Assembly (NCBI GenBank): GCA_963807675.1 | Contig: CAWECP010000002.1 | Location: 1 to 64,000, forward strand | Direction of reading: 5' to 3' | From: Bog-473 sp963807675 | GTDB lineage: Bacteria > Actinomycetota > Acidimicrobiia > Acidimicrobiales > RAAP-2 | Length of the DNA stretch: 64,000 bases | In this document: positions 36,837 through 47,585 of the stretch, piece by piece | Layout of the letters: each line of letters starts with the position of its first letter | Position numbering within the stretch: the first letter of the stretch is position 1 | Translations under genes and position numbers: made by a program | The notes under the pieces: generated by a model | What the model was told of the DNA's origin: nothing | Seen by the model: only the letters and a program-made list of their open reading frames with translations | Database searches by the model: none

Positions 36837-37863
36837 TCAGGTGGCGGAGGCGCCGGCGCCGGCGCCCGCGGAGACCAAGGTCGACGGGTCACCGACGAGC
36901 TTGGCCGAGAACTTCACCGCCTTGACCGCGCTCGTCACACCCGTCTGCAGGGCGGCTCCGATGACGATGAGCGCAATCCCGACCCAGAACAGGTAGTGCC
37001 AGCCGAGCATCAGGATCCCGAGCCGGCCGATCAGGTAGGGCGGCGAGCACACGACGGCACCCACCGCACCACCCACCACGGTCGCGTCGAGGTTGTCGCG
37101 GCGCGAGCGCCTCTTCGGCGTGTCGACCCCGACCATGCGGGCCGGCACGGCGAGATAGCAGAGCATCATGATGCCGACGATGATCCCCTGGCTGAGGGCG
37201 AACGGCAGCTTGCCCCACCGGGTCGTCACCAGCGTGGAGAACGAAAGCAGGATTCCGATGCTCACGCCCCAGGCCAGGATCGTCTTCATGTGGCGGTTGG
37301 CCAGGCCGAAGGCCGGACGGATCTTGATCCCCTCCTCGCGGGGCGGAGATGGCGAACGCGAAGACCCCGTTGAGATAGAAGCTGGCGGCCGTGATGGCCG
37401 TGACGGCCACCGCCAGCGGAATGAGGATCGGGCCGCGGAGGACGTGGAACTCCTTGCCGTGCAGGAGGTGGATCTTGATGTCGAGCATGGCCGCCCAGAT
37501 CCACATGGCCGGGATGATCTGCACCAGGGTCAGGCGCCAGTTGGTGACGAGGAGCTTGAGCCCCTGCAGCAGCATGACGAACGCGCCGACGATGAGGGCC
37601 AGGGGTGCCAGCCAGCGCCGGGAGCGGCTGAGCGCCAGCACGGCCTGCTCCACTTGGGCATCGTCGCTGCTGCGGATGATCGCGACGAAGCGCAGGAGGG
37701 TCATGCGGCTACGGCCGTAGACGCCCGCCGGACCCGGATCGGGATCCGGGGCTGGCGGGGGGGCGGGTGGAACGGCCGGAACGGCCGCCGTGGCCGGCTC
37801 GTTCGACGCGACGCCAGGTGCGGAGGCGGTGTCGCCCGGGGCCCTCCGCTCCTCGTGGTCCAC
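36837..37863 (-). CDS. multi-pass membrane protein with Pro/Ala-rich N-terminus, one frame change
   Basis: Starts near GTG 37863 (DHEERRAPGDTASAP). A 60-residue Pro-rich leader precedes MTLLRFVAIIRSSDDAQVEQ and membrane segments LAPLALIVGAFVMLLQGL and NWRLTLVQIIPAMWIWAAML. The frame changes near 37340, within the stretch between FAFAISAPRGG and LANRHMKTILAWG, and further membrane helices follow to 36837. The joined length is about 340 residues. No family is recognised with confidence. Confidence 0.5.
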
Positions 37864-38035
37864 CGTCGTTCTCGTTTCTCGCCGTCGCCCGGCCTTCGTG
37901 CTCCGCTCCCTGCGGTCCCCACATTGTGGCGCCCGTCGTGGCGGCAAAAAAACCCCTGGGACAGGAGGTGGCGCGCGTGCATAGCCTCGCGAGGGGGGAC
38001 GACTGCGCCACGGCGCGTCCGGGGAGGAGCCCAGC

Positions 38036-39499
38036 ATGGTGGTCGACGAAGTGAGGCAGAGGACGGAGCCGGCGCCCCAGGGGCCGGCGACGCATCTGAA
38101 CGAGGACGAGAGCAAGGCCAAGGGAAAGACGGCCCGGTCCCACGTGCCCCGGGCCAGCCAGGCCGTGTTCGAGCCGGCCTCTGGCCGGCCCGACCCGGTC
38201 AGCCTGCTCGAGAGCCAGGCCAAGACGCGGGTGCCCGAGCTCGTGCCGATCCGCTACGGGCGCATGCTGGTCTCGCCCTTCACCTTCTACCGTGGGGCGG
38301 CGTTGATCATGGCGTCGGACCTGTCGACCACGCCCCGGTCGGGGCTGACGGCCCAGGTGTGCGGCGACGCGCACCTCTCCAACTTCGGCATCTTCGGCTC
38401 GCCCGAGCGCAACCTCGTGTTCGACTGCAACGACTTCGACGAGACGTTGCCCGGCCCGTGGGAATGGGACGTGAAGCGGCTGGCGGCCAGCTTCGTCATC
38501 GCGGCGCGCGAGCGTGGCTTCTCCAAGACCGTGCGCGCCGAGGCCGTGTTGAGCCTGGGTCAGGTCTACCGCCAGGCCATGCGGCAAATGGCCGGCATGA
38601 CCAACCTGGAGGTCTGGTACTCGCACGTCGACGTGGACACCGGCGTGGAGCTGCTCAAGGCCGAGACCCTCCGGCGCAAGTCGAAGGACGTCCAGCACAT
38701 AGCGGAGACGGCGGACCGCATTGTGGCCAAGGCCCTCGCCAAGGACAGCATGAAGGCGGTCGACAAGCTGTGCACCGTCGTCGACGGCCAGCACCGCATC
38801 ATCAGCGACCCGCCGCTGGTCGTGCCGCTCCAGGAGCTCTTCCCCGCCATGCAGAGCGACCTCATGCTCGAGAAGTTCCACGAGGTGCTGCGCAAGTACC
38901 GTGCCACCCTGCCCACCGATCGCAAGCACCTGCTCGAGCAGTACCGGTTCGTCGAAATGGCGCGCAAGGTGGTGGGCGTGGGCAGCGTCGGCACCCGCGC
39001 CTGGATCCTCCTCCTCGAGGGTCCCCGGCCCGGCGACGTCCTCTTCCTGCAGGCCAAGGAGGCCGAGGCGTCGGTGCTCGAGCGCTTCACCAAGAAGAGC
39101 GCCTACAACAACCACGGCGCCCGGGTGGTGGCCGGCCAGCGCGTGATGCAGGCGAGCAGCGACATCTTCTTGGGCTGGCAGCGCAGCGATGGCATCGACG
39201 GCGTGTCGCGCGACTACTACGTGCGCCAGCTGCAGGACTGGAAGGGGTCGGTCGACATCGAGTCGACCATTCCGGCGGGCATGCAGGCCTACGGGGATCT
39301 GTGCGGCCATACCCTGGCCCGGGCCCATGCCCGCTCGGGCGACCGGATCGCCATCGCGTCGTACCTGGGAAACAACGGAGAGTTCGAGAAGGCGCTGGTC
39401 CGCTTCGCCGAGACCTACGCCGACCAGAACGAGCGCGACTACGAGGCGTTCGCCCGGGCCTGCAAGAAGGGTCGGCTGCAGGCGGAGAAGGGCATCTGA
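38036..39499 (+). CDS. DUF2252 family protein
   Basis: 487 residues in one clean frame. DUF2252 landmarks: RYGRMLVSPFTFYRGAA, VCGDAHLSNFGIFGSPE, FDCNDFDETLPGPWEWDVKR, and near the end AYGDLCGHTLARAHARSGD. GDAHLxNFG with DFDE resembles the catalytic and metal loops of aminoglycoside-kinase-like folds, so a phosphotransferase role is plausible but unproven. The 311 bases that follow, up to 39810, hold no gene I can support. Confidence 0.85.
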   Translation: MVVDEVRQRTEPAPQGPATHLNEDESKAKGKTARSHVPRASQAVFEPASGRPDPVSLLESQAKTRVPELVPIRYGRMLVSPFTFYRGAALIMASDLSTTPRSGLTAQVCGDAHLSNFGIFGSPERNLVFDCNDFDETLPGPWEWDVKRLAASFVIAARERGFSKTVRAEAVLSLGQVYRQAMRQMAGMTNLEVWYSHVDVDTGVELLKAETLRRKSKDVQHIAETADRIVAKALAKDSMKAVDKLCTVVDGQHRIISDPPLVVPLQELFPAMQSDLMLEKFHEVLRKYRATLPTDRKHLLEQYRFVEMARKVVGVGSVGTRAWILLLEGPRPGDVLFLQAKEAEASVLERFTKKSAYNNHGARVVAGQRVMQASSDIFLGWQRSDGIDGVSRDYYVRQLQDWKGSVDIESTIPAGMQAYGDLCGHTLARAHARSGDRIAIASYLGNNGEFEKALVRFAETYADQNERDYEAFARACKKGRLQAEKGI

Positions 39500-39810
39500 G
39501 AGCGGGCTGAGCCGGGCCCGGCGCAGCTGTTTGGCTGCCGCCGCGCCGACGGGAAGCCGGGGCATAGCGGCGGGCTGTCCGCATCGGGCGCAAGCAAGGT
39601 GCGAACGCGGGCGGGCACGATCGATTCGGGCCAGCCGCCGTCGACGCCAGAGCATGTTTCCTTTCCGACTTTCGATCCTTTCCGAAGCACGGCGCCGCTG
39701 CGATGGTTATGGTCACACCATCTGGGCCTTAACTCCCCGGGCTCAGGGGTCGGAGGAGCCCGCTCCCCGGGGGGTCGGGGACCAGGCCGAACGACAACCA
39801 AGGAGTGTGC

Positions 39811-40212
39811 ATGCTTGCCTCGAGTTACCCCGTCCTCGATGCCTTCCTGACGATCGTGTACTTCTTCCTGTTCGTCATCTGGATCTGGCTGCTGATCTCG
39901 GTCTTCGTCGACATCTTCCGCAGCCACGACCTGAGTGGGTGGGCCAAGGCGCTGTGGGTGATCTTCATCATCATCTTGCCCTTCCTCGGTGTGTTCGTGT
40001 ACCTGATCGCGCGGGGCGGCAAGATGCACGAGCGGGCGGCGCAGGAGGCGGCGCAGCAGCAGAAGGCGTTCGATACCTACGTCCGGCAGACGGCGGGGGG
40101 CGCCGGGAACTCCGTGGCGGATCAGCTGTCCAAGCTGGCCGATCTGAAGACGCAGGGCCTCATCACCGAGGACGAGTTCAACGCAGAAAAGGCCAAGGTC
40201 CTGGCCAGCTGA
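39811..40212 (+). CDS. small membrane protein with PLDc_N-like N-terminus and SHOCT domain, near-copy of 25522-25923
   Basis: 133 residues, about 80% identical to the gene at 25522-25923 over the membrane part (MLASSYPVLDAFLT is exact in both), with SHOCT tail LSKLADLKTQGLITEDEFN. AAGGAG lies upstream of the ATG. It heads a run of small genes with a DUF6325-like protein and another SHOCT protein, all rightward with short gaps, suggesting one transcription unit. Confidence 0.8.
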   Translation: MLASSYPVLDAFLTIVYFFLFVIWIWLLISVFVDIFRSHDLSGWAKALWVIFIIILPFLGVFVYLIARGGKMHERAAQEAAQQQKAFDTYVRQTAGGAGNSVADQLSKLADLKTQGLITEDEFNAEKAKVLAS

Positions 40213-40276
40213 GGCTGGTCGGGAGCACGGACACAGACATCAGCATCCACGCGGAGCACGAGCAGAGGAGACTGCC

Positions 40277-40705
40277 ATGACCATCGGACCAGTCAGCTAC
40301 ACGGTGATCGCCTTCCCGGGGAACCGCTTCAACGGCAACATCACGCCCGAGGTGGCGAAGCTGATCGCCAACGGCACCGTGCGCATCCTCGATCTCGTCT
40401 TCGTGGGCAAGGACGAGGCCGGCGACACCATCAGCTTCGAGTTCGACCAGATGGACGAGCTGGCCGACTTCGGCGAACTCGACGGGGAGGTGGGTGGCCT
40501 GGTCAACGTGGAGGACCTGGAGCACGTGGCGGCGAACCTGCCCGAGGGGTACTCGGCGCTGGTCATCGTGTGGGAGGACCTGTGGGCCGTCCCGCTGGTC
40601 GAGGCGGTGCGGGCGTCGGGCGGCGTGGTCATCGACTCGGCGCGCGTCCCGCACGACCTGGTCGAGTCGGCGCTCGACGAGCTGGCCCAGGCGCTCAAGA
40701 GCTGA
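40277..40705 (+). CDS. DUF6325/DUF1269-like protein
   Basis: 142 residues. GPVSYTVIAFPGNRFNGNI, LDLVFVGKDEAG, and YSALVIVWEDLWAVPLVEAV match the small alpha/beta family annotated as DUF6325, related to DUF1269, often adjacent to SHOCT genes in actinobacteria. Cytosolic. Function unknown. GAGGAG precedes the start. Confidence 0.7.
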   Translation: MTIGPVSYTVIAFPGNRFNGNITPEVAKLIANGTVRILDLVFVGKDEAGDTISFEFDQMDELADFGELDGEVGGLVNVEDLEHVAANLPEGYSALVIVWEDLWAVPLVEAVRASGGVVIDSARVPHDLVESALDELAQALKS

Positions 40706-40755
40706 GCCGGCGAGCGCCGGGCGCTGCAGGAGAGTCTTCGAGGAAGGAGCAGAAC

Positions 40756-41055
40756 ATGCCATTGGGACGACGTCCGGTCATGCGGACGGTGGGAAGGACG
40801 GCGGTCATCGCCGGCACGGCCTCGGTCGTGGCGGGCCGGGTCAACCGGCACCAACAGCGGAAATTCGCCGACCAGGACGCGGTGGCCGACCAGGCGGCTT
40901 ACGCCGCGCCGCCGGTCGCCGCCGGCGCCGGCGGCTGCGGCTGACCCGGACGGCTGGTGGACAAGCTCAAGGAACTGGCCAATCTCAAGGACCAGGGCAT
41001 CCTGACCGAGGCCGAGTTCAACGACCAGAAGGCGAAGATCCTGGCCCAGATGTAG
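40756..41055 (+). CDS. short SHOCT-domain protein with an internal in-frame stop
   Basis: ATG 40756 (GAAGGAG upstream) begins MPLGRRPVMRTVGRTAVIAG, a short hydrophobic helix. The frame meets TGA at 40942-40944, then continues in the same frame through LVDKLKELANLKDQGILTEA (a complete SHOCT helix pair) to TAG 41053-41055. Either a base error or nonsense mutation separates the halves, or a GC-rich local indel pair does. Without it the protein has 99 residues, as expected for its family. Confidence 0.6.
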
Positions 41056-41154
41056 CGGCGGCCCCGGAGGCCGGCGTGCCGCTTTTCGTCCCCGCATGGG
41101 GCTGGCGCGCCTGAACACGGCCGCCAATTTCGAGCGTGGCCGTCCGAAACATCC

Positions 41155-41186
41155 TTGACACCTGGGTTGATCCCTGCTGCTATTTG
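41155..41186 (+). promoter_or_regulatory. possible promoter of the APC permease gene
   Basis: TTGACA at 41155-41160 is a perfect -35. A weak -10 (GCTATT at 41179-41184, or TATTTG at 41181-41186) follows at 18-20 bases. It lies 54 bases before ATG 41240 in an otherwise gene-free gap. Confidence 0.4.
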
Positions 41187-41239
41187 CGCGGGAACGCGCG
41201 GCGCCCTTCCCCGGGCGCCTCGCCAGACGGGAGGATTCC

Positions 41240-42799
41240 ATGAGCACATCTGCCTTCGTCGACGACGACGTCGCCCAGCTGCACAAGCTGGGCTACGCCC
41301 AGGAGCTGCGGAGGAGGATGAGCGGGTTCTCCAACTTCGCCGTCTCGTTCACCATCATCTCGGTCCTCTCGGGCTGCCTCACCCTCTACTACTTCGGCAT
41401 GACGTACGGCGGCCCCGTCGTCATCGTCTGGGGCTGGATCATCGTCGGCATCTTTACGACGATCGTCGGCCTGGGCATGGCCGAGATCGCATCGGCTTAC
41501 CCGACCGCCGGCGGCCTCTACTACTGGTCGTCCAAGCTGGCCGAGAACAACTCCGCGGCCTGGAGCTGGTTCACCGGCTGGTTCAACCTCTTGGGTCAGG
41601 TCGCCGATCACCGCCGGCATCGACTTCGGGTTCGCCACCTTCTTCACCCTCTTCTTGAACCTGACGACGAACTTCCCCGACACCACCGGCTGGATCCTGA
41701 CCGTGTACGGCTGCGTGCTCGTCGTTCACGGGCTCCTCAACAGCTTCGGGGTACGGCTCGTCGCTTTCCTGTCAGATGTGAGCGCCTGGTGGCACATCCT
41801 GGGCGTACTGACGATCGCCGTGGTCCTGTTCTTCGTCCCCAGCCACCACGCGTCGGCGTCTTTCATCTTCACCAAGTTCGAGAACCAATCGACGCTCGGC
41901 GTGCCGTGGTTCGTCTTCATGATCGGGCTCCTGATGGCGCAGTACACGTTCACCGGCTACGACGCCTCGGCCCACATGTCGGAGGAGACCCACAACGCCC
42001 ACATCGCGGCGCCCCGGGGCATCGTCAGCTCCATCGTCATCTCTCTTATCGCGGGCTGGATCCTCATTCTGGCCATCACCTCGGTCATCCCGACCGACCC
42101 CAAGGTGTACGCCGACCGTGGCCGCGAACCCGGCGGCGCCCGTGCTCATTTGGGAGACCGCCCTCTCGAGGGTCGGCGCTGAGCTCCTCTTGCTGATTGC
42201 CGTGGTGGCACAGTTCTTCTGCGGTATGGCATCGGTGGCGGCGAACTCCAGGATGCTGTTCGCGTTCTCCCGTGACGGCGCCGTTCCCGGCCACCGCTTC
42301 TGGCACCGGATCAACGTGCGCACGCGGACGCCCACCAACTCCATCTGGTTCTGCGCCATCTTCTCCTTCCTGCTGGCGGTACCCGTGCTGTGGAGCAGCG
42401 TGGCCTACGCGGCGGTGACGTCCATCGCCACCATCGGCCTCTACATCGCCTACGTGCTGCCGACACTGCTGCGGCGCATCAAGGGCAAGAGCTGGGAGGG
42501 CGGTCCGTGGTCGCTCGGCAAGTGGAGCCCGCTCGTCGGGTGGCTCGGCATCATCTGGGTCGCCTTCATCGCCGTTCTCTTCATGCTGCCCGAGGTCAAC
42601 TTCAGCACGGTCAACCGGGACAACTTCAACTACGCCCCGGTGGCGGTGGGCGTCGTCCTTCTGTTCTCCGGGGGCTACTGGCTGATCAGCGCCCGCAAGT
42701 GGTTCACCGGGCCGCGGCCGCAGGGAGACGAGGATCAGCCTGAAGAAGATCGAGGCGGAGTTCTCCAACGTCGAGCGCGAGCTCGACGAGGTGGACTGA
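41240..42799 (+). CDS. APC superfamily amino acid permease, three frame changes
   Basis: ATG 41240 follows GGGAGG. Frames join near 41610 (NLLGQVA then ITAGIDFGF), 42115 (DPKVYAD then VAANPAAPV) and 42735, giving about 520 residues with 12 membrane helices. LRRRMSGFSNFAVSFTIIS and EIASAYPTAGGLYYWSSKLA are the TM1 and consensus amphipathic motifs of GABA/amino-acid permeases (BAT1/UGA4-like). The tail reads IEAEFSNVERELDEVD. It should import an amino acid or GABA by proton symport. All key regions survive, so sequencing indels are likely. Confidence 0.8.
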
Positions 42800-43007
42800 C
42801 CACGGCCGTTATGGCCCTCGGCCCGGTCAAGGGTTGATTCAGCCGCCTCCCCGGGCGGCCGAGACCGGGTCGGCCGCGACCCCAGGATCGGGGGAGGGAC
42901 CGATAAGTTAAGGCGGATGTGGACCGACGAAGCCGGTGATCGGCGCGCCCCGATTCCCGTCGGGGTCGCAGGTCCACACGCACGCGGCTGAGGGGGCGGT
43001 CGGGACC

Positions 43008-45613
43008 ATGGTGAGGGTGGAGGAGTCGAAGCTGTCCGAGGCGCCGGCCACCGCGCCGTCGGGTGGGCGGCCCGCCGATCGGGACGGGGCCAGTGGTGGT
43101 GGGTGCCGGGCGCCATCACGGTCATCACCATCGCCAGCGTCATCGTGGTGACCCTCTCGCAGCTCCACCCGAGCCTGCTCTTCACGAACACCACCACGAC
43201 GGGCGGCGACACGGGCGCGCACATCGCCATGCCCAAGTTCCTCGAGACGCTGATCAGCCACGGCCGGCTCACCGGCTGGGATCCCGGCTGGTACGACGGC
43301 TTTCCCCTCTACACCTTCTACTTCACCCTCCCCGACGTCTTCATCGCCGTCGGCGGATGGGTCATCCCCTACGACATCGCGTTCAAGTTGGGCACCATCG
43401 CCGGGTCGGTGATGCTCCCGGTGTGCGCCTGGGCCTGCGGCCGGTTCTTCCGTCTGCGGCCGCCGCTGCCCACCCTGCTGGCGGCGGCCAGCCTGCCCTT
43501 CCTCTTCGACTACACGTTCACCATTTACGGCGGCAACCTGTTCTCGACCCTGGCCGGCGAGTACGCGTTCTCCTTCAGCCTGTCGCTGGCCGTCCTCTTC
43601 CTCGGGCTGTTCGCCTGCGCCGTGCGGGAGGGCCGGCACCGGGGCTGGGCCGCCTTCGTGCTGGCGGTGTGCGTGCTCTCGCACATCGTGCCGGGCATGT
43701 ACGCCTTGGGCGGGGCGGTCCTGCTGACCGTGGTCGAGCTGCTGCCGGCCCGCTGGGGCATCGGCGACTCGAAGCTGCTGGTATGGCGCAACGTCGAGGT
43801 CACCGATCCGGTGCCCCGGACGCGCACGCTGTGGCGGGCGGTCTCGACCGTCGGCATCGGGTTGCTGCTGTCGGGCTGGTGGCTGGTCCCCTTCGGTCTC
43901 GACCACGCCTACGCGACGTCGATGGGCTACACCGAACCTGCACAACTTCGGGTCCCTGTTCTTCCCCGAAGCCGATGCCTGGGCACTCGTCCTGGCCGGC
44001 CTCGGCTTCGTCGTCGCCGCGGTGGTGCGCAGCCGTTTCGGCCTGAGCGTCACCGCCCTGGGGGTGTGTTCGGCCCTCGCCCTCGTGCTGGACCCGCAGG
44101 GCAGCCTGTACAACGTGCGGCTGCTGCCGCTGTGGTTCATCTCCGTGTACCTGATGGCGGCCTGGGCCTTCGGCATGGTCTGCATCCTGGTCGCCGAATG
44201 GTGGCGCCGGCTCCGGATGCGCCGATGGGAGGACGCGGTGGCGCTCGCGCCGGCGCAGCCGAGGGCGGCCACGTATCTGGGCTGGGACGATGCGGGAGGG
44301 GAGGATGCGGAAGGTGAGCAGGCCGGCGGGTTCGCCGCGTCAGGTCCCGGGCCGGGGCCCTGGGACGGTGCGCCCCCGGAGGACCCGGTGCAGGTGGACA
44401 CGGGGCCGAACACCCTGGGACGGGACCCACTCCTGCCAGCGCCGCGCCGTCGGCCGGCGCCGCGCTGGGGCCCGGCGGCGGTGAGCGGCGCCGTGCTGGG
44501 GCTGCTGGCCACCTTGATCGCCGTCGTCCCGCCCTTCATCTTCCCGGCCGTCCTCGCTGCCGGTCACCGTGGGACCGAACGAGGTCACGAACTGGTCGTC
44601 GTACAACTACGAGGGCTACGAGGGCCAGGCGTCGTACCCGGAGTACCGCTCCATCATCCAGACGATGGAGGCGGTCAGCAAGCAAGTACGGCTGTGGCCG
44701 CGAGATGTGGGAGTACAGCGCCAGCGAGAACCGATTCGGCACCCCCGAGGCGCTCATGCTGCTGCCCTACTGGACGAGCGGGTGCATCGACTCCATGGAG
44801 GGCCTGCTCTTCGAGTCCTCGGCCACGACGCCGTACCACTTCATCAACCAGGCCGAGCTCTCCGAGGGGCCCTCCGAGCCCGAGGTCGGACTGCCCTACG
44901 GCCCGCTCGACGTGACCCTCGGGGTCCAGCACCTGCAGCTCCTCGGCGTCAAGTACTTCATGGCCGAGAGCCCGCCGGTGGAGCAGGAGGCGAACGCCGA
45001 CCCGGCGCTGAAGCTGGTGGCCCGCACCGGCCCGTGGACCTACAACTACAGCGGAACCGAGACGACGACGACCTGGAACATCTACGTGGTGCGGAACTCC
45101 GCCCTCGTGACGCCGTTGCGCAACGACCCCGTCGTGCTCTCCGGCGTCAAGCCCGGGCCGGCCAGCTGGCTCGACCCGTCGCTGGCCTGGTACGACGACC
45201 CGTCGCGCTGGGACGTGGAGTTGGCCCAGAGCGGGCCGTCGTCGTGGCCGCGCACCTCGGTCAGCGACATCCGGCCGACGGTCAAGCACGTCGGGACGAC
45301 GACCGTGACCGACGTCAGCCAGACGGACTCGTCCGTCAGCTTCCACGTCTCGCGGATCGGCACCCCGGTCCTGGTGAAGGTGTCGTACTTCCCCAACTGG
45401 CAGGCCAGCGGCGCCGAGGGCCCGTGGCGGGTGACGCCCAATCTCATGGTGGTGGTGCCCACCGGCCATGACGTGACCCTCACCTATGGCCGCTCGGCCT
45501 CCGATTACCTGGGGTTCGTGGCCACGTTCCTCGGGATCCTGGGCCTGATCGGGCTGGCCGTGTGGCCCCGGCTGACCAGGGGCCGCGCTCGTCGGGCCCG
45601 CCACGCCCGGTAG
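43008..45613 (+). CDS. large PTPS-related multi-pass membrane protein, four frame changes
   Basis: From ATG 43008 the frames join near 43095, 43935, 44570 and 44690 into a protein of about 865 residues. TTTTGGDTGAHIAMPKFLET and WDPGWYDGFPLYTFYFTLPD are typical of the 6-pyruvoyl-tetrahydropterin-synthase-related membrane family, which resembles GT-C glycosyltransferases; the acidic GGDTGAH loop after TM1 is where GT-C catalytic Asp residues lie. About ten helices are followed by a long extracytoplasmic beta domain and a C-terminal helix. Glycan transfer from a lipid carrier is a reasonable but unproven guess. Confidence 0.65.
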
Positions 45614-45712
45614 CGGTCCGCCGGCAGCGACCCCACCCACCCCGCACCGGTGCCCTGGCCTGTGCGCCATCCTGTCTCACCCCGTCCGAGGGCCGACGAA
45701 CAGGGAAAATGC

Positions 45713-45742
45713 TCGACAGATGAGACACAAAGTGTCTAAGAT
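45713..45742 (+). promoter_or_regulatory. promoter and operator of the tetR-P450 operon
   Basis: TCGACA (45713-45718) and TAAGAT (45737-45742) form a -35/-10 pair with an 18-base spacer. Between them lies AGACAC-AAA-GTGTCT (45723-45737), a perfect inverted repeat. The GTG at 45751 lies 8 bases after the -10, so the mRNA is probably leaderless. The TetR protein encoded here is the obvious ligand. Confidence 0.6.
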
Positions 45743-45750
45743 GTTCAATT

Positions 45751-46365
45751 GTGGCGTCCACCTTCGTCAGTGCCCCTGAGGTCGCCACGTCCCCGTTGCG
45801 CGAATTCACCCCGACCGAGGGGCGGATCCTCGTCGCCGCCCTGAGCCTGATCGGGCGGCGGGGAGTCCGGCGTCTCGGCATGCGGGAGATCGCCGAGACG
45901 GCCGGCGTCTCGCGGGGCACCCTCTACCGCTACTTCCCGAGCAAGGACCACGTGCTGGTGGCCGCCGCCGACTACGACGAGCGCCGGTTCCGTCAGGGGA
46001 TCGACGAGGTGCTGGCCTCCGTGGAGGATCCCGCGCAGCGCATCGGCGCCTTCATGGCCTACGCCTTCGAGTTCATCCGGTCGCACCCGGCCCGCTCGCT
46101 CTTCGAATCGGAGCCGGGGTTCGTCATGAGCTTCCTGCTCGACCACCTGCCCGCCCTGCACAGCCAGCTGGTCGAGCGCCTCGGTGACGCCCTCGACACC
46201 GTGCCCGCCGTCGCCAGCGGCGCCCTCGACCGCGGCCAGCTGGCCGACGTCATCGTCCGGCTGTTCGCCTCGAGCTGGATCATCCCCGAGTCGGACGACG
46301 CCTCGCTCGTGCACTCCGTCAACCGCGTCCTTCAGATACCAGCAGAGGAGACCGATGGAAACTGA
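45751..46365 (+). CDS. TetR family transcriptional regulator
   Basis: 204 residues from GTG 45751. The N-terminal helix-turn-helix is MREIAETAGVSRGTLYRYFP, a canonical TetR signature. The C-terminal helical ligand domain follows (FMAYAFEFIRSHPARSLF). Its last codons overlap the P450 start by 11 bases, so it is the co-transcribed regulator of the P450, binding the repeat in its own promoter. Confidence 0.9.
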   Translation: MASTFVSAPEVATSPLREFTPTEGRILVAALSLIGRRGVRRLGMREIAETAGVSRGTLYRYFPSKDHVLVAAADYDERRFRQGIDEVLASVEDPAQRIGAFMAYAFEFIRSHPARSLFESEPGFVMSFLLDHLPALHSQLVERLGDALDTVPAVASGALDRGQLADVIVRLFASSWIIPESDDASLVHSVNRVLQIPAEETDGN

Positions 46366-47585
46366 CAGCGAAACCACGACGGCCGACGTCCACTTGGAGA
46401 ACCCGCTGTCCGGTATGGACCCCGAAATGGCCGCCAACCCGCAGCCCGTCTTCAAGTTCATGCGCGAGGAGCCGGTGATGCCCATCGATATCCCGGGGCA
46501 CGGCCACGGCGTGCTGCTGTCGCGCCGGGTGGAGATCGACGAAGCCCTGCGGCACCCCGAGATCTTCTCGTCCAACATGGATGCCGTCGACCTCAAGAAC
46601 AAGCGGCCGATGATCCCGCTGCAGATCGACCCGCCGGACCACAAGAAGTTCCGCAAGCTCCTCGACCCGATCTTCGCTCCCCGCAAGATGGCCCTGATGG
46701 ACGACGAGGTCTCCCAACTGGTCAACCACCTGATCGACCAGTTCATCGACCGCGGCGAGGTGGACTTCGCCAGGGAGTTCTCCATTCCGTTCCCGTCCCA
46801 GGTGTTCCTGGCCCTGCTGGGCCTCCCCTTCGACGAGCTGGACCGGTTCCTCACCATGAAGGACGGCATCATCCGGCCCGACCACGTCACCGGGAAGCTG
46901 TACGGATCGAAGGAGGCCAGCGAGTACCAGCAGGTCGATCGCCGACTCGGTGTACGACTACTTCAACGAGATCCTCGACCAGCGCGAGCTGGAGCGCCAG
47001 GACGATCTGCTCTCGCACTTCATCGACGCCGAGGTGGAGGGCGACCGGCTCACCCGCGAGGACATCTTGGACATCTGCTTCCTGTTCCTCATCGCCGGCC
47101 TCGACACGGTGACGGCCACGCTCGACTGCATGTTCTCCTTCCTGGCCCAGCACCCCGACCACCGGCGCCAGATCGTCGAGGAGCCGGCGCTGATCCCCAA
47201 CGCGATCGAGGAGCTGCTGCGCTGGGAGACCCCGGTCATGGGCGTCGCCCGGGTGGCCGTCCAGGACACGGAGCTCAACGGCTGCCCGGTCAAGTCCGGC
47301 GACCAGGTCATGGTCATGATCGGATCGGCCAACACCGACGAGGCCGAGTTCCCCGACGCCGACGAGGTGCGCTTCGACCGCGAGGTCAACCGCCACATCG
47401 CGTTCGGTGGCGGCATCCACCGCTGCCTGGGGTCACACCTGGCCCGCCTGGAGCTGCGGGTGGCCCTGCGGGAGTGGCACAAGCGCATCCCGGACTACGA
47501 GATCGAGCCCGGGCACACGCTGTCCTATACCCCGGGTCTCCGCTCCATCGATCACTTCCCGATGCGTTTCACGGCGCCTTCGTAG
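46355..47585 (+). CDS. cytochrome P450, one frame change
   Basis: ATG 46355. Frames join near 46935 (EASEYQQ then IADSVYDYF), giving about 410 residues, full length for a soluble bacterial P450. Visible motifs: IPLQIDPPDHKKFRKLLDPI, the I-helix AGLDTVT, EELLRWE (ExxR) and the heme loop FGGGIHRCLGSH with the Cys ligand. It needs ferredoxin and reductase partners, none of which is adjacent. The substrate may be a terpenoid, fatty acid or steroid. The end overlaps the convergent PH-domain gene by 17 bases. Confidence 0.9.

Noticed and set aside
37709..39655. Long minus-strand open frame over the DUF2252 gene
   Set aside because: It is antisense to a clear DUF2252 protein and has no domain of its own.
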